From: CAZKVU01 sp964556475
Lineage (GTDB): Bacteria > Patescibacteriota > Microgenomatia > UBA1406 > HO2-37-13b
DNA length: 14,474 bases
NCBI GenBank assembly: GCA_964556475.1
Contig: CAZKVU010000019.1
Location: forward strand, 1 to 14,474
Reading direction: 5' to 3'
Part shown: positions 6,650 through 12,851 of the stretch, one piece after another
Layout: every line of letters starts with the position of its first letter
Position numbering within the stretch: the first letter of the stretch is position 1
Position numbers and translations under genes: made by a program
Notes under the pieces: model-generated
Told to the model about the DNA's origin: nothing
The model's database searches: none
The model's input: the letters and a program-made list of their open reading frames with translations, nothing else

Positions 6650-7546
6650 ATGGAAGATTCTATTGTTTCAAAAAAGACCTTATTCTACATTATCTTGTTG
6701 AGCGCCATTATTATTGCAGTATTATTTTTCCTGACGTATAAAAAACTCACGACTGTTGTTTTTTGTGATGTTGGACAGGGCGATGGTATATATATTCGAA
6801 CTCAAATGGGTACAGATCTTCTTATCGATGCCGGACCAAACAATGCAATTCTTAATTGTCTCGGTGAGTACATGCCTTTCTATGATCATACAATTGAATA
6901 CGCAATTTTGTCACATGCACATCTTGATCATTATGGGGGTTTTGAGGAAATTGCGAATCGATATTCTATTAAGGTTTTTTTCTATTCATATCTGCCAAAT
7001 GTAGACCCATCATTTAATTATCTTGTAAAGAAGTTAAAGCGCAAGGGTGTTAATCTTATTGCATTAAATAATACGGACGTAGTAAATATTGATAATAGGA
7101 CTCATATTAAGTTGATATGGCCAACACGACATTTTTTAAGCTCATTTGACGAAAAGAAAGACGACCTTAACGACACATCATTAACTGGTATTTTTTCGGT
7201 TGGTAATTTTGACATATTATTTACAGGTGATATTTCTCCAGACTCAATAGATAAAATACTGAGTTCAATGACTGAAACTGAATTGAACGCACTCAAAAAT
7301 ATTGAAATGCTCAAAGTTCCTCATCATGGATCAGTTAATGGATTAACTCCTGAATTCCTCGATAGGATAAATCCATATGTATCAATTGCATCGGTAGGGC
7401 AGAAAAATAAATTTAATCATCCTTCTCGGGAAACAGTTCAGCTCTTTAAACAGACTCATCGCACGCTTTTTACCACCGCTGAGCAGGGAACGATCGTGGT
7501 GAAAATTCACAATGGTTTATGGTCACTGAAAACATTTCGAAACTAA
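6650..7546 (+). CDS. Membrane-anchored ComEC-type metallo-beta-lactamase protein
   Basis: This is the detached C-terminal half of ComEC. It has one N-terminal membrane helix (about 10-30), the typical F-C-D-V-G-Q-G-D-G-I-Y-I-R strand (38-50), and a full metallo-beta-lactamase metal site: S-H-A-H-L-D-H (88-94), F-T-G-D (191-194), P-H-H-G-S (224-228) and a late His in F-N-H-P-S (256-259). In intact ComEC this domain lies on the outer face and is thought to degrade the non-transported strand. All key residues are present, so it should be active. The membrane helix would keep it beside the channel protein encoded one base upstream. The stop at 7546 converges with the next gene after only 4 bases, without a terminator. 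Confidence 0.88.
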   Translation: MEDSIVSKKTLFYIILLSAIIIAVLFFLTYKKLTTVVFCDVGQGDGIYIRTQMGTDLLIDAGPNNAILNCLGEYMPFYDHTIEYAILSHAHLDHYGGFEEIANRYSIKVFFYSYLPNVDPSFNYLVKKLKRKGVNLIALNNTDVVNIDNRTHIKLIWPTRHFLSSFDEKKDDLNDTSLTGIFSVGNFDILFTGDISPDSIDKILSSMTETELNALKNIEMLKVPHHGSVNGLTPEFLDRINPYVSIASVGQKNKFNHPSRETVQLFKQTHRTLFTTAEQGTIVVKIHNGLWSLKTFRN

Positions 7547-7550
7547 GATT

Positions 7551-8501
7551 TTAGCTGTGGTAGGATTGAGGTTCCGAAGTATTATCAGACTTAAGAAAAA
7601 GATATCTTCCGGCTGCAAACAAGCATGTTACCACAACCAAAAGTATAATGATCGTTGTCGGCACTGCTATAAATGTTGTTTGTGAGGTAATAATACGATC
7701 GCCGACATCAACAAACGCCGTCATCACATATCGACCAACAAAGAAGCCCTTGATTTCCTGACCATCCACAGTACTGAGCTTTTTTGAAGACCCAGCAAGC
7801 ACATTTTCATCAACAAGCGGTATTCGTTTGTGTACACCTGGTCCGTCAACTGAAATATATCCATGGATTTTACCTTTATTTCGACCCGTGTTATTGACGA
7901 CCAATTTAAAAGGAACTGGCTCCCTTGTATTAAAAAATCGTGATCGAGTATTAATTGAAAATTCACCAATTGATCCATCGTGTTCCAGGATACCATCAGC
8001 ACTCACTGTAATGGCCAAAATGCTGCTGACGAATAATTTATGGGTAAGTGTTGCCATTCCCTCCGGGGTCCTTCCAATTTCGTGCGTTGTTGTTAGTGTG
8101 TAATAATAATCGCCATCTTCTATTTTTTCAGGCACGCGGATTTCTAGGATAATTTCCTTTCCTTTTTTTTCTGTAATGAAATATGGTTCATTTAATTTGA
8201 CGTCTTTGTTTGTGAATTCAAACCTGATAGGGCCTTGAAGTTCTGTATCAATATTCGATTCTGGTTTTTTTGGGTCAAAATTATGAATGCTCGTTGAAAA
8301 GGCTTGGCTGTCGGCGATATTTGCTACAACAAATTTTATGCGTATGGTTTTTCCTGGCTGAGTAACAATTTCAGCATACGATGGATTGTGTGAAATACCT
8401 GTCGTTTGTGCATATAAGGCTTTGGGGAAGGAAAACGAGCACAAGATTAATATAAGGATAACGACCGTGTACTTTATGTTATTTATATTGTCAGTATGCA
8501 T
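7551..8501 (-). CDS. Exported Ig-like (DUF916-like) protein with C-terminal membrane anchor
   Basis: The 316-residue protein has a signal peptide (hydrophobic core about 11-25, likely cleavage near A31 in K-A-L-Y-A-Q), a beta-rich exterior, and a C-terminal transmembrane helix (about 279-301) followed by a short tail with Lys and Ser. The first exterior domain begins Y-A-E-I-V-T-Q-P-G-K-T-I-R-I (about 42-55), a pattern seen in DUF916/WxL-interacting and COG1470-like proteins, where the strand after the P-G turn starts an Ig-like fold. A second Ig-like domain is likely at about 185-275. No catalytic motif is seen. The role is unknown; a scaffold for other surface proteins is plausible. It starts 24 bases after its upstream partner, the 168-residue exported protein, and is probably co-transcribed, though TATAAA also ends 5 bases before its own ATG. 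Confidence 0.75.
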   Translation of the reverse strand: MHTDNINNIKYTVVILILILCSFSFPKALYAQTTGISHNPSYAEIVTQPGKTIRIKFVVANIADSQAFSTSIHNFDPKKPESNIDTELQGPIRFEFTNKDVKLNEPYFITEKKGKEIILEIRVPEKIEDGDYYYTLTTTHEIGRTPEGMATLTHKLFVSSILAITVSADGILEHDGSIGEFSINTRSRFFNTREPVPFKLVVNNTGRNKGKIHGYISVDGPGVHKRIPLVDENVLAGSSKKLSTVDGQEIKGFFVGRYVMTAFVDVGDRIITSQTTFIAVPTTIIILLVVVTCLFAAGRYLFLKSDNTSEPQSYHS

Positions 8502-8525
8502 TTTTGTTTATATTTGCTAATAAGT

Positions 8526-9032
8526 TTAATAATCAGGAAAAACATATATGTTCATCACATCATTAAAAGTCCCATCAACAGTTTTATCTAACTTGGGCAA
8601 GGTGAATGTTTTTTTAAATCCATCACTAAAATCATTTTTCTGTTGAGTTATGTGCTCTTTATACAAGTCAAGACAACAACTCACATCAAGAAGTCGCTGG
8701 CCATCAATACTTCTGAATGTATCGCGTTGCTGCACAAATACTGAAAATCGTCCGTGCAGATCGTTATGAGCTTCAAAATGAACCTCTTCGCCAAACCCGA
8801 CATGTAGGGGTGAAATTTTTCCGAGTATCAACCTGTTATACGCTTCATGTGGTAGGTGAGTTCGAAGTAAATATCCTTGACTATGAAAGGCGTTTAATTC
8901 ATCATCGGTAAATTCGCCAGTCATAGTAGGTCCTTGAGCAGGTCCTTGAGCAAAAACAGGTGTCATTATGATAAAAAAACAAAGACATATATATATGATG
9001 GGGAATATCTTAGCGTGCCTCGGTGCTTTCAT
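8526..9032 (-). CDS. Exported protein of unknown function
   Basis: I do not recognise this 168-residue protein. It has a good signal peptide: M-K-A-P-R-H-A-K followed by a hydrophobic stretch to about 24, with likely cleavage after A28 in P-V-F-A-Q. The mature part starts with a short repeat (Q-G-P-A-Q-G-P) and has no membrane helix, so it is secreted or held by another protein. It carries an adjacent Cys pair (D-V-S-C-C-L-D) and is mostly polar. I prefer the start at 9032 over the longer frame from 9053: the extra seven residues are acidic and would precede the basic n-region, and a TATGAT ends exactly 6 bases before the 9032 ATG. It is the first gene of a unit with the Ig-like anchored protein and may bind it. 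It is divergent from secE. Confidence 0.65.
   Translation of the reverse strand: MKAPRHAKIFPIIYICLCFFIIMTPVFAQGPAQGPTMTGEFTDDELNAFHSQGYLLRTHLPHEAYNRLILGKISPLHVGFGEEVHFEAHNDLHGRFSVFVQQRDTFRSIDGQRLLDVSCCLDLYKEHITQQKNDFSDGFKKTFTLPKLDKTVDGTFNDVMNIYVFPDY
8929..8952. repeat. Exact 12-bp tandem duplication
   Basis: GGTCCTTGAGCA is present twice in a row (8929-8940 and 8941-8952). On the minus strand it encodes two A-Q-G-P units exactly at the predicted signal peptidase site, so the duplication keeps the frame and may offer two possible cleavage positions. Confidence 0.8.
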
Positions 9033-9038
9033 ACGTTC

Positions 9039-9044
9039 ATCATA
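9039..9044 (-). promoter_or_regulatory. Start-proximal -10 element of the exported-protein unit
   Basis: TATGAT on the minus strand (9044-9039) ends 6 bases before the ATG at 9032. There is no Shine-Dalgarno site at this start. An AAAGGAA sits right next to the longer alternative start at 9053 but with only about two bases of spacing. The element supports a leaderless message and the 9032 start. Confidence 0.4.
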
Positions 9045-9076
9045 CACTATCATTTCCTTTCCAGATTACTTGTCTA

Positions 9077-9087
9077 TATGATAAAAT
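9077..9087 (+). promoter_or_regulatory. Start-proximal -10 element of secE
   Basis: TATGAT (9077-9082) overlaps TAAAAT (9082-9087), which ends 6 bases before the ATG at 9094. No Shine-Dalgarno sequence is present. The layout matches that at comEA. It lies within about 50 bases of the divergent -10 at 9039-9044, so the two promoters face away from each other in a very short region. Confidence 0.45.
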
Positions 9088-9093
9088 GTCTGG

Positions 9094-9279
9094 ATGACAC
9101 AGAAGAAGCCAGTTGTTAATCCTGTGTTTGGCATACGCGAAGAACTCAAAAGAGTCACATGGCCAACACGTGCAGAAGCAACGCAATTAACCGTCACTGT
9201 TATTGTTTTATCCTTGATTGTGGCGCTATTTGTCGGTATAATAGATTTCTCATTTGCCCAGATTTTAGGGCTATTGTAA
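9094..9279 (+). CDS. secE: Preprotein translocase subunit SecE
   Basis: SecE clamps the SecY channel of the general secretion system in the cytoplasmic membrane. The 61-residue protein is the short, single-helix form. Residues 14-29 carry the conserved amphipathic motif R-E-E-L-K-R-V-T-W-P-T-R-A-E-A, and one membrane helix follows at about 32-56. Length and motif match SecE of most bacteria other than the three-helix E. coli type. It heads the secE-nusG-rplK-rplA cluster in the usual order, with nusG starting 29 bases after its stop. Confidence 0.93.
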   Translation: MTQKKPVVNPVFGIREELKRVTWPTRAEATQLTVTVIVLSLIVALFVGIIDFSFAQILGLL

Positions 9280-9308
9280 AAGATAATTAAGTATATTAAT
9301 TAATAACT

Positions 9309-9983
9309 ATGTCTGACGATACGACAGCTCAAAACCTCGAAGATACAGTTGAAGAAACCACTGAAGAAGTGAAGGAAATTGCTGAATCACAGGAGAGCAC
9401 CTCAGATAAAATCATTGACTCATCAAATGAGGATGAGGTTGAAGAAGAGAATCCAGACGAACCTGGAAGCTGGTATGTTGTTCATACACAATCAGGTTTT
9501 GAAATGAAAGCTACTGAAGCTCTACAACAGCGTATTAAGTCTCTTGGTTTCGAGGATAAAATTTTTGATATAATAGTCCCTCGTCGAGATGTTGTTTCCG
9601 TTAAGGGCGGAAAAAAGAGAAAAACCAAAGAAAAAGTATTCCCAGGTTATATTCTTGTTCGCATGATACTTGATAATGACTCATGGCTCGTCGTTCGAAC
9701 AACACAGGGGATTACCGGATTTGTTGGAGCAGGTACAAAGCCGACACCAATTTCAGCGAAAGAGGTTAAAGCAATCATGAAATTCGTGAAGCAGGATCAG
9801 CCTCGATTCAAAGCGAAGTTTTCAGTTGGTGAAGCAGTAAAAATTTCGGACGGACCTTTTTCAGATTTTGTTGGTACGATCAACCACATGGATGAAGATA
9901 AAGGAAAAGTTACAGTACTTGTTTCAATATTTGGCCGTGAAACGCCAGTTGAACTCGACTTTTTACAGATCAATAAATTATAA
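9309..9983 (+). CDS. nusG: Transcription termination/antitermination protein NusG
   Basis: NusG binds RNA polymerase and couples it to Rho or to the ribosome (through S10). The protein has 224 residues against about 180 in E. coli. The extra length is an acidic, Ser/Thr/Glu/Asp-rich N-terminal tail (1-52), probably disordered. The NGN domain follows (about 54-157, W-Y-V-V-H-T-Q-S-G-F-E and V-F-P-G-Y-I-L-V-R-M), then the KOW domain (about 171-224, V-G-E-A-V-K-I-S-D-G-P-F-S-D-F-V-G). A Lys/Arg-rich stretch, K-G-G-K-K-R-K-T-K-E-K, lies at 99-109. No Shine-Dalgarno sequence precedes the ATG. Similar acidic tails on NusG occur in some other bacteria; their job is not known to me. Confidence 0.95.
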   Translation: MSDDTTAQNLEDTVEETTEEVKEIAESQESTSDKIIDSSNEDEVEEENPDEPGSWYVVHTQSGFEMKATEALQQRIKSLGFEDKIFDIIVPRRDVVSVKGGKKRKTKEKVFPGYILVRMILDNDSWLVVRTTQGITGFVGAGTKPTPISAKEVKAIMKFVKQDQPRFKAKFSVGEAVKISDGPFSDFVGTINHMDEDKGKVTVLVSIFGRETPVELDFLQINKL

Positions 9984-10013
9984 AATCCTTAGGGAATACA
10001 TTTACGGATAAAC

Positions 10014-10439
10014 ATGGCAAAGAAAATCAAATCAACATTTAAGATCAATTTACCAGCAGGTGGAGCAACACCAGCCCCTCCAGTTGGTCCGGTATTAGGT
10101 CAGCACGGCGTGCCGATCATGGATTTCGTTAAACAATATAACGATGCTACGGCAGATAAAAAAGGTCAGATTATTCCAGCGGTCGTTACCGTATATGAGG
10201 ATAAATCATTCAGTTTTATTACAAAACTTCCGCCCGTGGCTTCAATGATCAAAAAGACATTGAACATAAATGCTGCCTCAGGCAAAGCCGGACGTGAATC
10301 AGCAGGTACACTTTCAAAAGATCAGGTACGAAAGATTGCTGAAGAAAAATTAGCAGATTTAAATGCTCACGATGTTGATGCTGCAATGAATATTATTGCC
10401 GGTACAGCTCGGTCAATGGGCGTACAAGTTGAAAAATAA
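10014..10439 (+). CDS. rplK: 50S ribosomal protein L11 (uL11)
   Basis: L11 forms the base of the L7/L12 stalk and binds the GTPase-associated centre of 23S rRNA. The 141 residues are full length. The N-terminal domain has the Pro-rich switch A-G-G-A-T-P-A-P-P-V-G-P-V-L-G (15-29) and the G-Q-H-G-V-P-I-M-D-F pattern. The C-terminal rRNA-binding domain carries A-S-G-K-A-G-R-E-S-A-G-T-L-S and ends A-R-S-M-G-V-Q-V. It lies 30 bases after nusG and 9 bases before rplA, as in the usual cluster. No ribosome binding site is visible. Confidence 0.97.
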   Translation: MAKKIKSTFKINLPAGGATPAPPVGPVLGQHGVPIMDFVKQYNDATADKKGQIIPAVVTVYEDKSFSFITKLPPVASMIKKTLNINAASGKAGRESAGTLSKDQVRKIAEEKLADLNAHDVDAAMNIIAGTARSMGVQVEK

Positions 10440-10448
10440 ATAAAAATC

Positions 10449-11357
10449 ATGGGAAAAATCAGACTTAAAACTCTCGGCGAAGACGAAATGGAGAAACAAC
10501 AGGCTGAAAAAGCTGAGCGTCGTCGTGAGGCTAAAAAAGCCAGGAAAGGCCAGGATGAAACCCATGAAGAAAGGGAAGAAGTTGTTGCTCCAGCAAGTGC
10601 AGTTGTAGCTACCGCAGCTGCAGCTGATGTGAAAGCAGAATCTGCGGCTGAAGCTCCAGTTGAGGCTGAAATCACTGAAAATGCCACAACGGGAGCCGCT
10701 CCATCAAAAAAATCAGATAAGAAAGCTGAAAAGAAAAGCGAAAAGTCAGGAAAAACAGCTTCAAAAAAAGGTAAAAATTATCTCGCCGCTCAGAAAAAAG
10801 TAGACTCATCCAAGAATTATTCCTTAACCGATGCGGTTAAGCTCGTTCAAGACATGGCGTTTGCTAAGTTTGACGAAACAGTCGAAGTGCACATCAATCT
10901 TAAAGAAGAAGGATTGAAAGGTGAGGTTACTTTACCACATGGTACCGGTCAGGAAGTTATCGTTGCAATTGCAGATGATAAAATTCTTGGCGAGCTTGAT
11001 GGCGGTGCGATTAACTTCGATGTTCTTATTGCTAGCCCGGCATTTATGCCAAAGCTGGTGAAATATGCACGTGTTTTGGGGCCAAAGGGCTTAATGCCAA
11101 ATCCAAAGAATGGAACTGTCAGTGAGAATCCTGAGCAAGCTGCAAAAAAATTCAAGTCAGGCGGTATTCACTACAAGAGCGAAGCTAAAGCTCCATTAAT
11201 TCATCAGGCAGTTGGCAAGGTGTCTTTTAAGCCTGAACAACTTACTGAAAACGTTGGTGCTTTTGTTAAGGCTGTTGGAATGAAGAATATAACGGGTCTT
11301 TATGTTTCAGCAACAATGACCCCATCTGTTCGAGTATCTACAGAGTCTTTATCTTAA
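10449..11357 (+). CDS. rplA: 50S ribosomal protein L1 (uL1) with long N-terminal extension
   Basis: L1 forms the mobile stalk near the E site and moves deacylated tRNA out; in many bacteria it also represses its own operon. The 302-residue product has a charged Lys/Glu/Ala-rich extension (about 1-108, low complexity, probably disordered) before the L1 core, which begins near N-Y-L-A-A-Q-K-K-V-D (110-119). The core has L-P-H-G-T-G (162-167), F-D-V-L-I-A-S-P-A-F-M (190-200) and L-G-P-K-G-L-M-P-N-P-K-N-G-T-V (210-224). Compared with E. coli L1 (234 residues, from memory) the segment between V-A-I and F-D-V in domain II is about 18 residues shorter. Both traits are what I expect of Microgenomates L1. 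It ends the cluster; rplJ and rplL do not follow. No L1-binding leader was recognised upstream of rplK. Confidence 0.95.
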   Translation: MGKIRLKTLGEDEMEKQQAEKAERRREAKKARKGQDETHEEREEVVAPASAVVATAAAADVKAESAAEAPVEAEITENATTGAAPSKKSDKKAEKKSEKSGKTASKKGKNYLAAQKKVDSSKNYSLTDAVKLVQDMAFAKFDETVEVHINLKEEGLKGEVTLPHGTGQEVIVAIADDKILGELDGGAINFDVLIASPAFMPKLVKYARVLGPKGLMPNPKNGTVSENPEQAAKKFKSGGIHYKSEAKAPLIHQAVGKVSFKPEQLTENVGAFVKAVGMKNITGLYVSATMTPSVRVSTESLS

Positions 11358-11375
11358 GTAGTTCTTTCTATCTTT

Positions 11376-12707
11376 CTAAGGAATCGGATATCCGCTAACT
11401 CGTGAAATTACCTGCTCATGGAGCTTTTTGATAGTCTTATTACCGGAAAGTTCACGAACTGCTTGTTTTATGTATGAGCGTCGTGCTTTCTGCTCTTCAG
11501 GAAGGTTATATCCTTTGATTAATTCAAGTACTTCAATCATCACTTTACCGATGAATTTCATGTCTGCTGTATTCATCCCGCGACTGGTTGCTGCTGCTGT
11601 TCCAAGTCTTATACCAGATGGGTAAAAAGGCGAGCCTTGTTCACCGGGGACGCTGTTTTTATTAAGGGTTAAGCCGACGAGGTCAAGTGCCTTTTCTGCG
11701 AAAACACCAGCACCAACACCGTGGCTCTTCGTCAAATCGACCAGGATCAGATGATTTTCAGAACGACCCGCAACAATTTGCACGCCTCCTTTGACGAGCG
11801 TTTCTGCGAGTACGCCGGCATTTTTAACAATATTTTTAGCATATGTTTTAAACGACGGTTGAGCTGCTTCGTATAATGCAACGGCAATTCCTGCAGTTGT
11901 GTTATCGTGTGGGCCTCCCTGTAAACCCGGGAACACTGCTTTGTTAATTTTTTTTGGCAGATCCGGGTCCTTTTTGATACCTTTGTCAGTAACCATAATC
12001 ATTGCGCCTCTCGGGCCCCGAAGTGTTTTATGTGTGGTTGTTGTTACGATATGGACATGTGGAACAGGCGATGGGTGCGCTCCGCCTGCAATTAGGCCGG
12101 CAATATGCGCAATATCGGCAGCAAGATATGCACCAACTTCATCTGCAATCTGTGCAAACTTTTCATAGTGATATTGAATAGGGTGAGCAGTACCACCAAC
12201 CCAAATCAATTTTGGCTTATGTTTTTTTACTAAAGCTCGAATTTCATCATAATCAAAGAGATCTTTGACCTTGGTTGTCGCGTTTTTGACGATAACGCCA
12301 TACTGAACACTATTAAAGAAGATTGCTGTGGCTGAAACAGAATGACCATGTGTTAAATGACCACCGGCAAAAAGCGCCTGGCCTGTAACATGGTCGCCGG
12401 GTTTACACGTTGCTAAATATACTGCAAAGTTTGCTGGTGAACCAGAATATGGTTGAACGTTAACAAATGGGACGCTAAATAATTTTTTAGCCCGCTCCTG
12501 CGTGAGTATTTCTAATTCATCAACAACCTCATTGCCCCCATAATATCGTCCTTTTGGATATCCTTCTGAGTACTTATTGACGAAAACTGAGGATAAGACT
12601 TTACGGACGTGAGTTGATGCGTAGTTTTCTGAGGGGATGAGTTCGATACCTTTTTGCTGGCGTCTTTTTTCTTTGTTAACCAATGAATAAACGGCTGTAT
12701 CTTTCAT
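11376..12707 (-). CDS. glyA: Serine hydroxymethyltransferase
   Basis: SHMT is a cytoplasmic PLP enzyme that converts serine and tetrahydrofolate to glycine and 5,10-methylene-tetrahydrofolate, feeding one-carbon units to thymidylate and purine synthesis. Numbered from the 12707 start (443 residues): I-E-L-I-P-S-E-N-Y-A-S near the start, N-K-Y-S-E-G-Y-P-K-G-R-Y-Y-G-G-N (44-59), A-G-G-H-L-T-H-G, D-I-A-H-I-A-G-L, and the PLP-binding T-T-T-T-H-K-T-L-R-G-P-R-G with its Lys at about 227. The frame is open upstream to an ATG at 12776, but those 23 extra residues (hydrophobic, ending N-E-H-F-F-R) do not look like SHMT. I prefer the internal ATG, where M-K-D-T-A-V-Y-S-L begins the family match. A TATAAT 12 bases before the longer start leaves that choice open. 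Its local GC looks higher than in the surface genes. It converges with rplA. Confidence 0.93.
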   Translation of the reverse strand: MKDTAVYSLVNKEKRRQQKGIELIPSENYASTHVRKVLSSVFVNKYSEGYPKGRYYGGNEVVDELEILTQERAKKLFSVPFVNVQPYSGSPANFAVYLATCKPGDHVTGQALFAGGHLTHGHSVSATAIFFNSVQYGVIVKNATTKVKDLFDYDEIRALVKKHKPKLIWVGGTAHPIQYHYEKFAQIADEVGAYLAADIAHIAGLIAGGAHPSPVPHVHIVTTTTHKTLRGPRGAMIMVTDKGIKKDPDLPKKINKAVFPGLQGGPHDNTTAGIAVALYEAAQPSFKTYAKNIVKNAGVLAETLVKGGVQIVAGRSENHLILVDLTKSHGVGAGVFAEKALDLVGLTLNKNSVPGEQGSPFYPSGIRLGTAAATSRGMNTADMKFIGKVMIEVLELIKGYNLPEEQKARRSYIKQAVRELSGNKTIKKLHEQVISRVSGYPIP

Positions 12708-12788
12708 GCGAAAAAAATGCTCATTTCTAACCCAATTAAGGAGAGCAATTAATGCGTAACTATAGAGGAACGACATACGAAAGTCAAG

Positions 12789-12794
12789 ATTATA
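12789..12794 (-). promoter_or_regulatory. Probable -10 element of glyA
   Basis: A perfect TATAAT on the minus strand (12794-12789) lies 12 bases before the ATG at 12776 and 81 bases before the preferred ATG at 12707. Transcription would start near 12782. The -35 position holds only TTCATT. If the 12707 start is right, glyA has a leader of about 75 bases; if 12776 is right, the leader is about six bases. Confidence 0.4.
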
Positions 12795-12838
12795 TTAATT
12801 GTAGGTTAAATAATGAACAAACTTTATTGCGAATGAGA

Positions 12839-12844
12839 TATACT
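12839..12844 (+). promoter_or_regulatory. Start-proximal -10 element of the HEPN gene
   Basis: TATACT ends 7 bases before the ATG at 12852, again with no Shine-Dalgarno sequence. The -35 is weak: TGAACA at 12814-12819 with a 19-base spacer is the best I see. Confidence 0.4.
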
Positions 12845-12851
12845 ACAACGT

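Noticed and set aside
6646..6652. Sequencing frameshift splitting comEC
   Set aside because: The stop is followed at once by an ATG that opens a protein with its own membrane helix and a complete family match, so a natural split is simpler; raw reads would settle it.
10367..10687. 106-residue minus-strand open frame rich in Ser and Ala
   Set aside because: It lies opposite the end of rplK and the low-complexity Lys/Glu/Ala extension of L1; its composition is the mirror of that repeat-like sequence and no independent signal is present.
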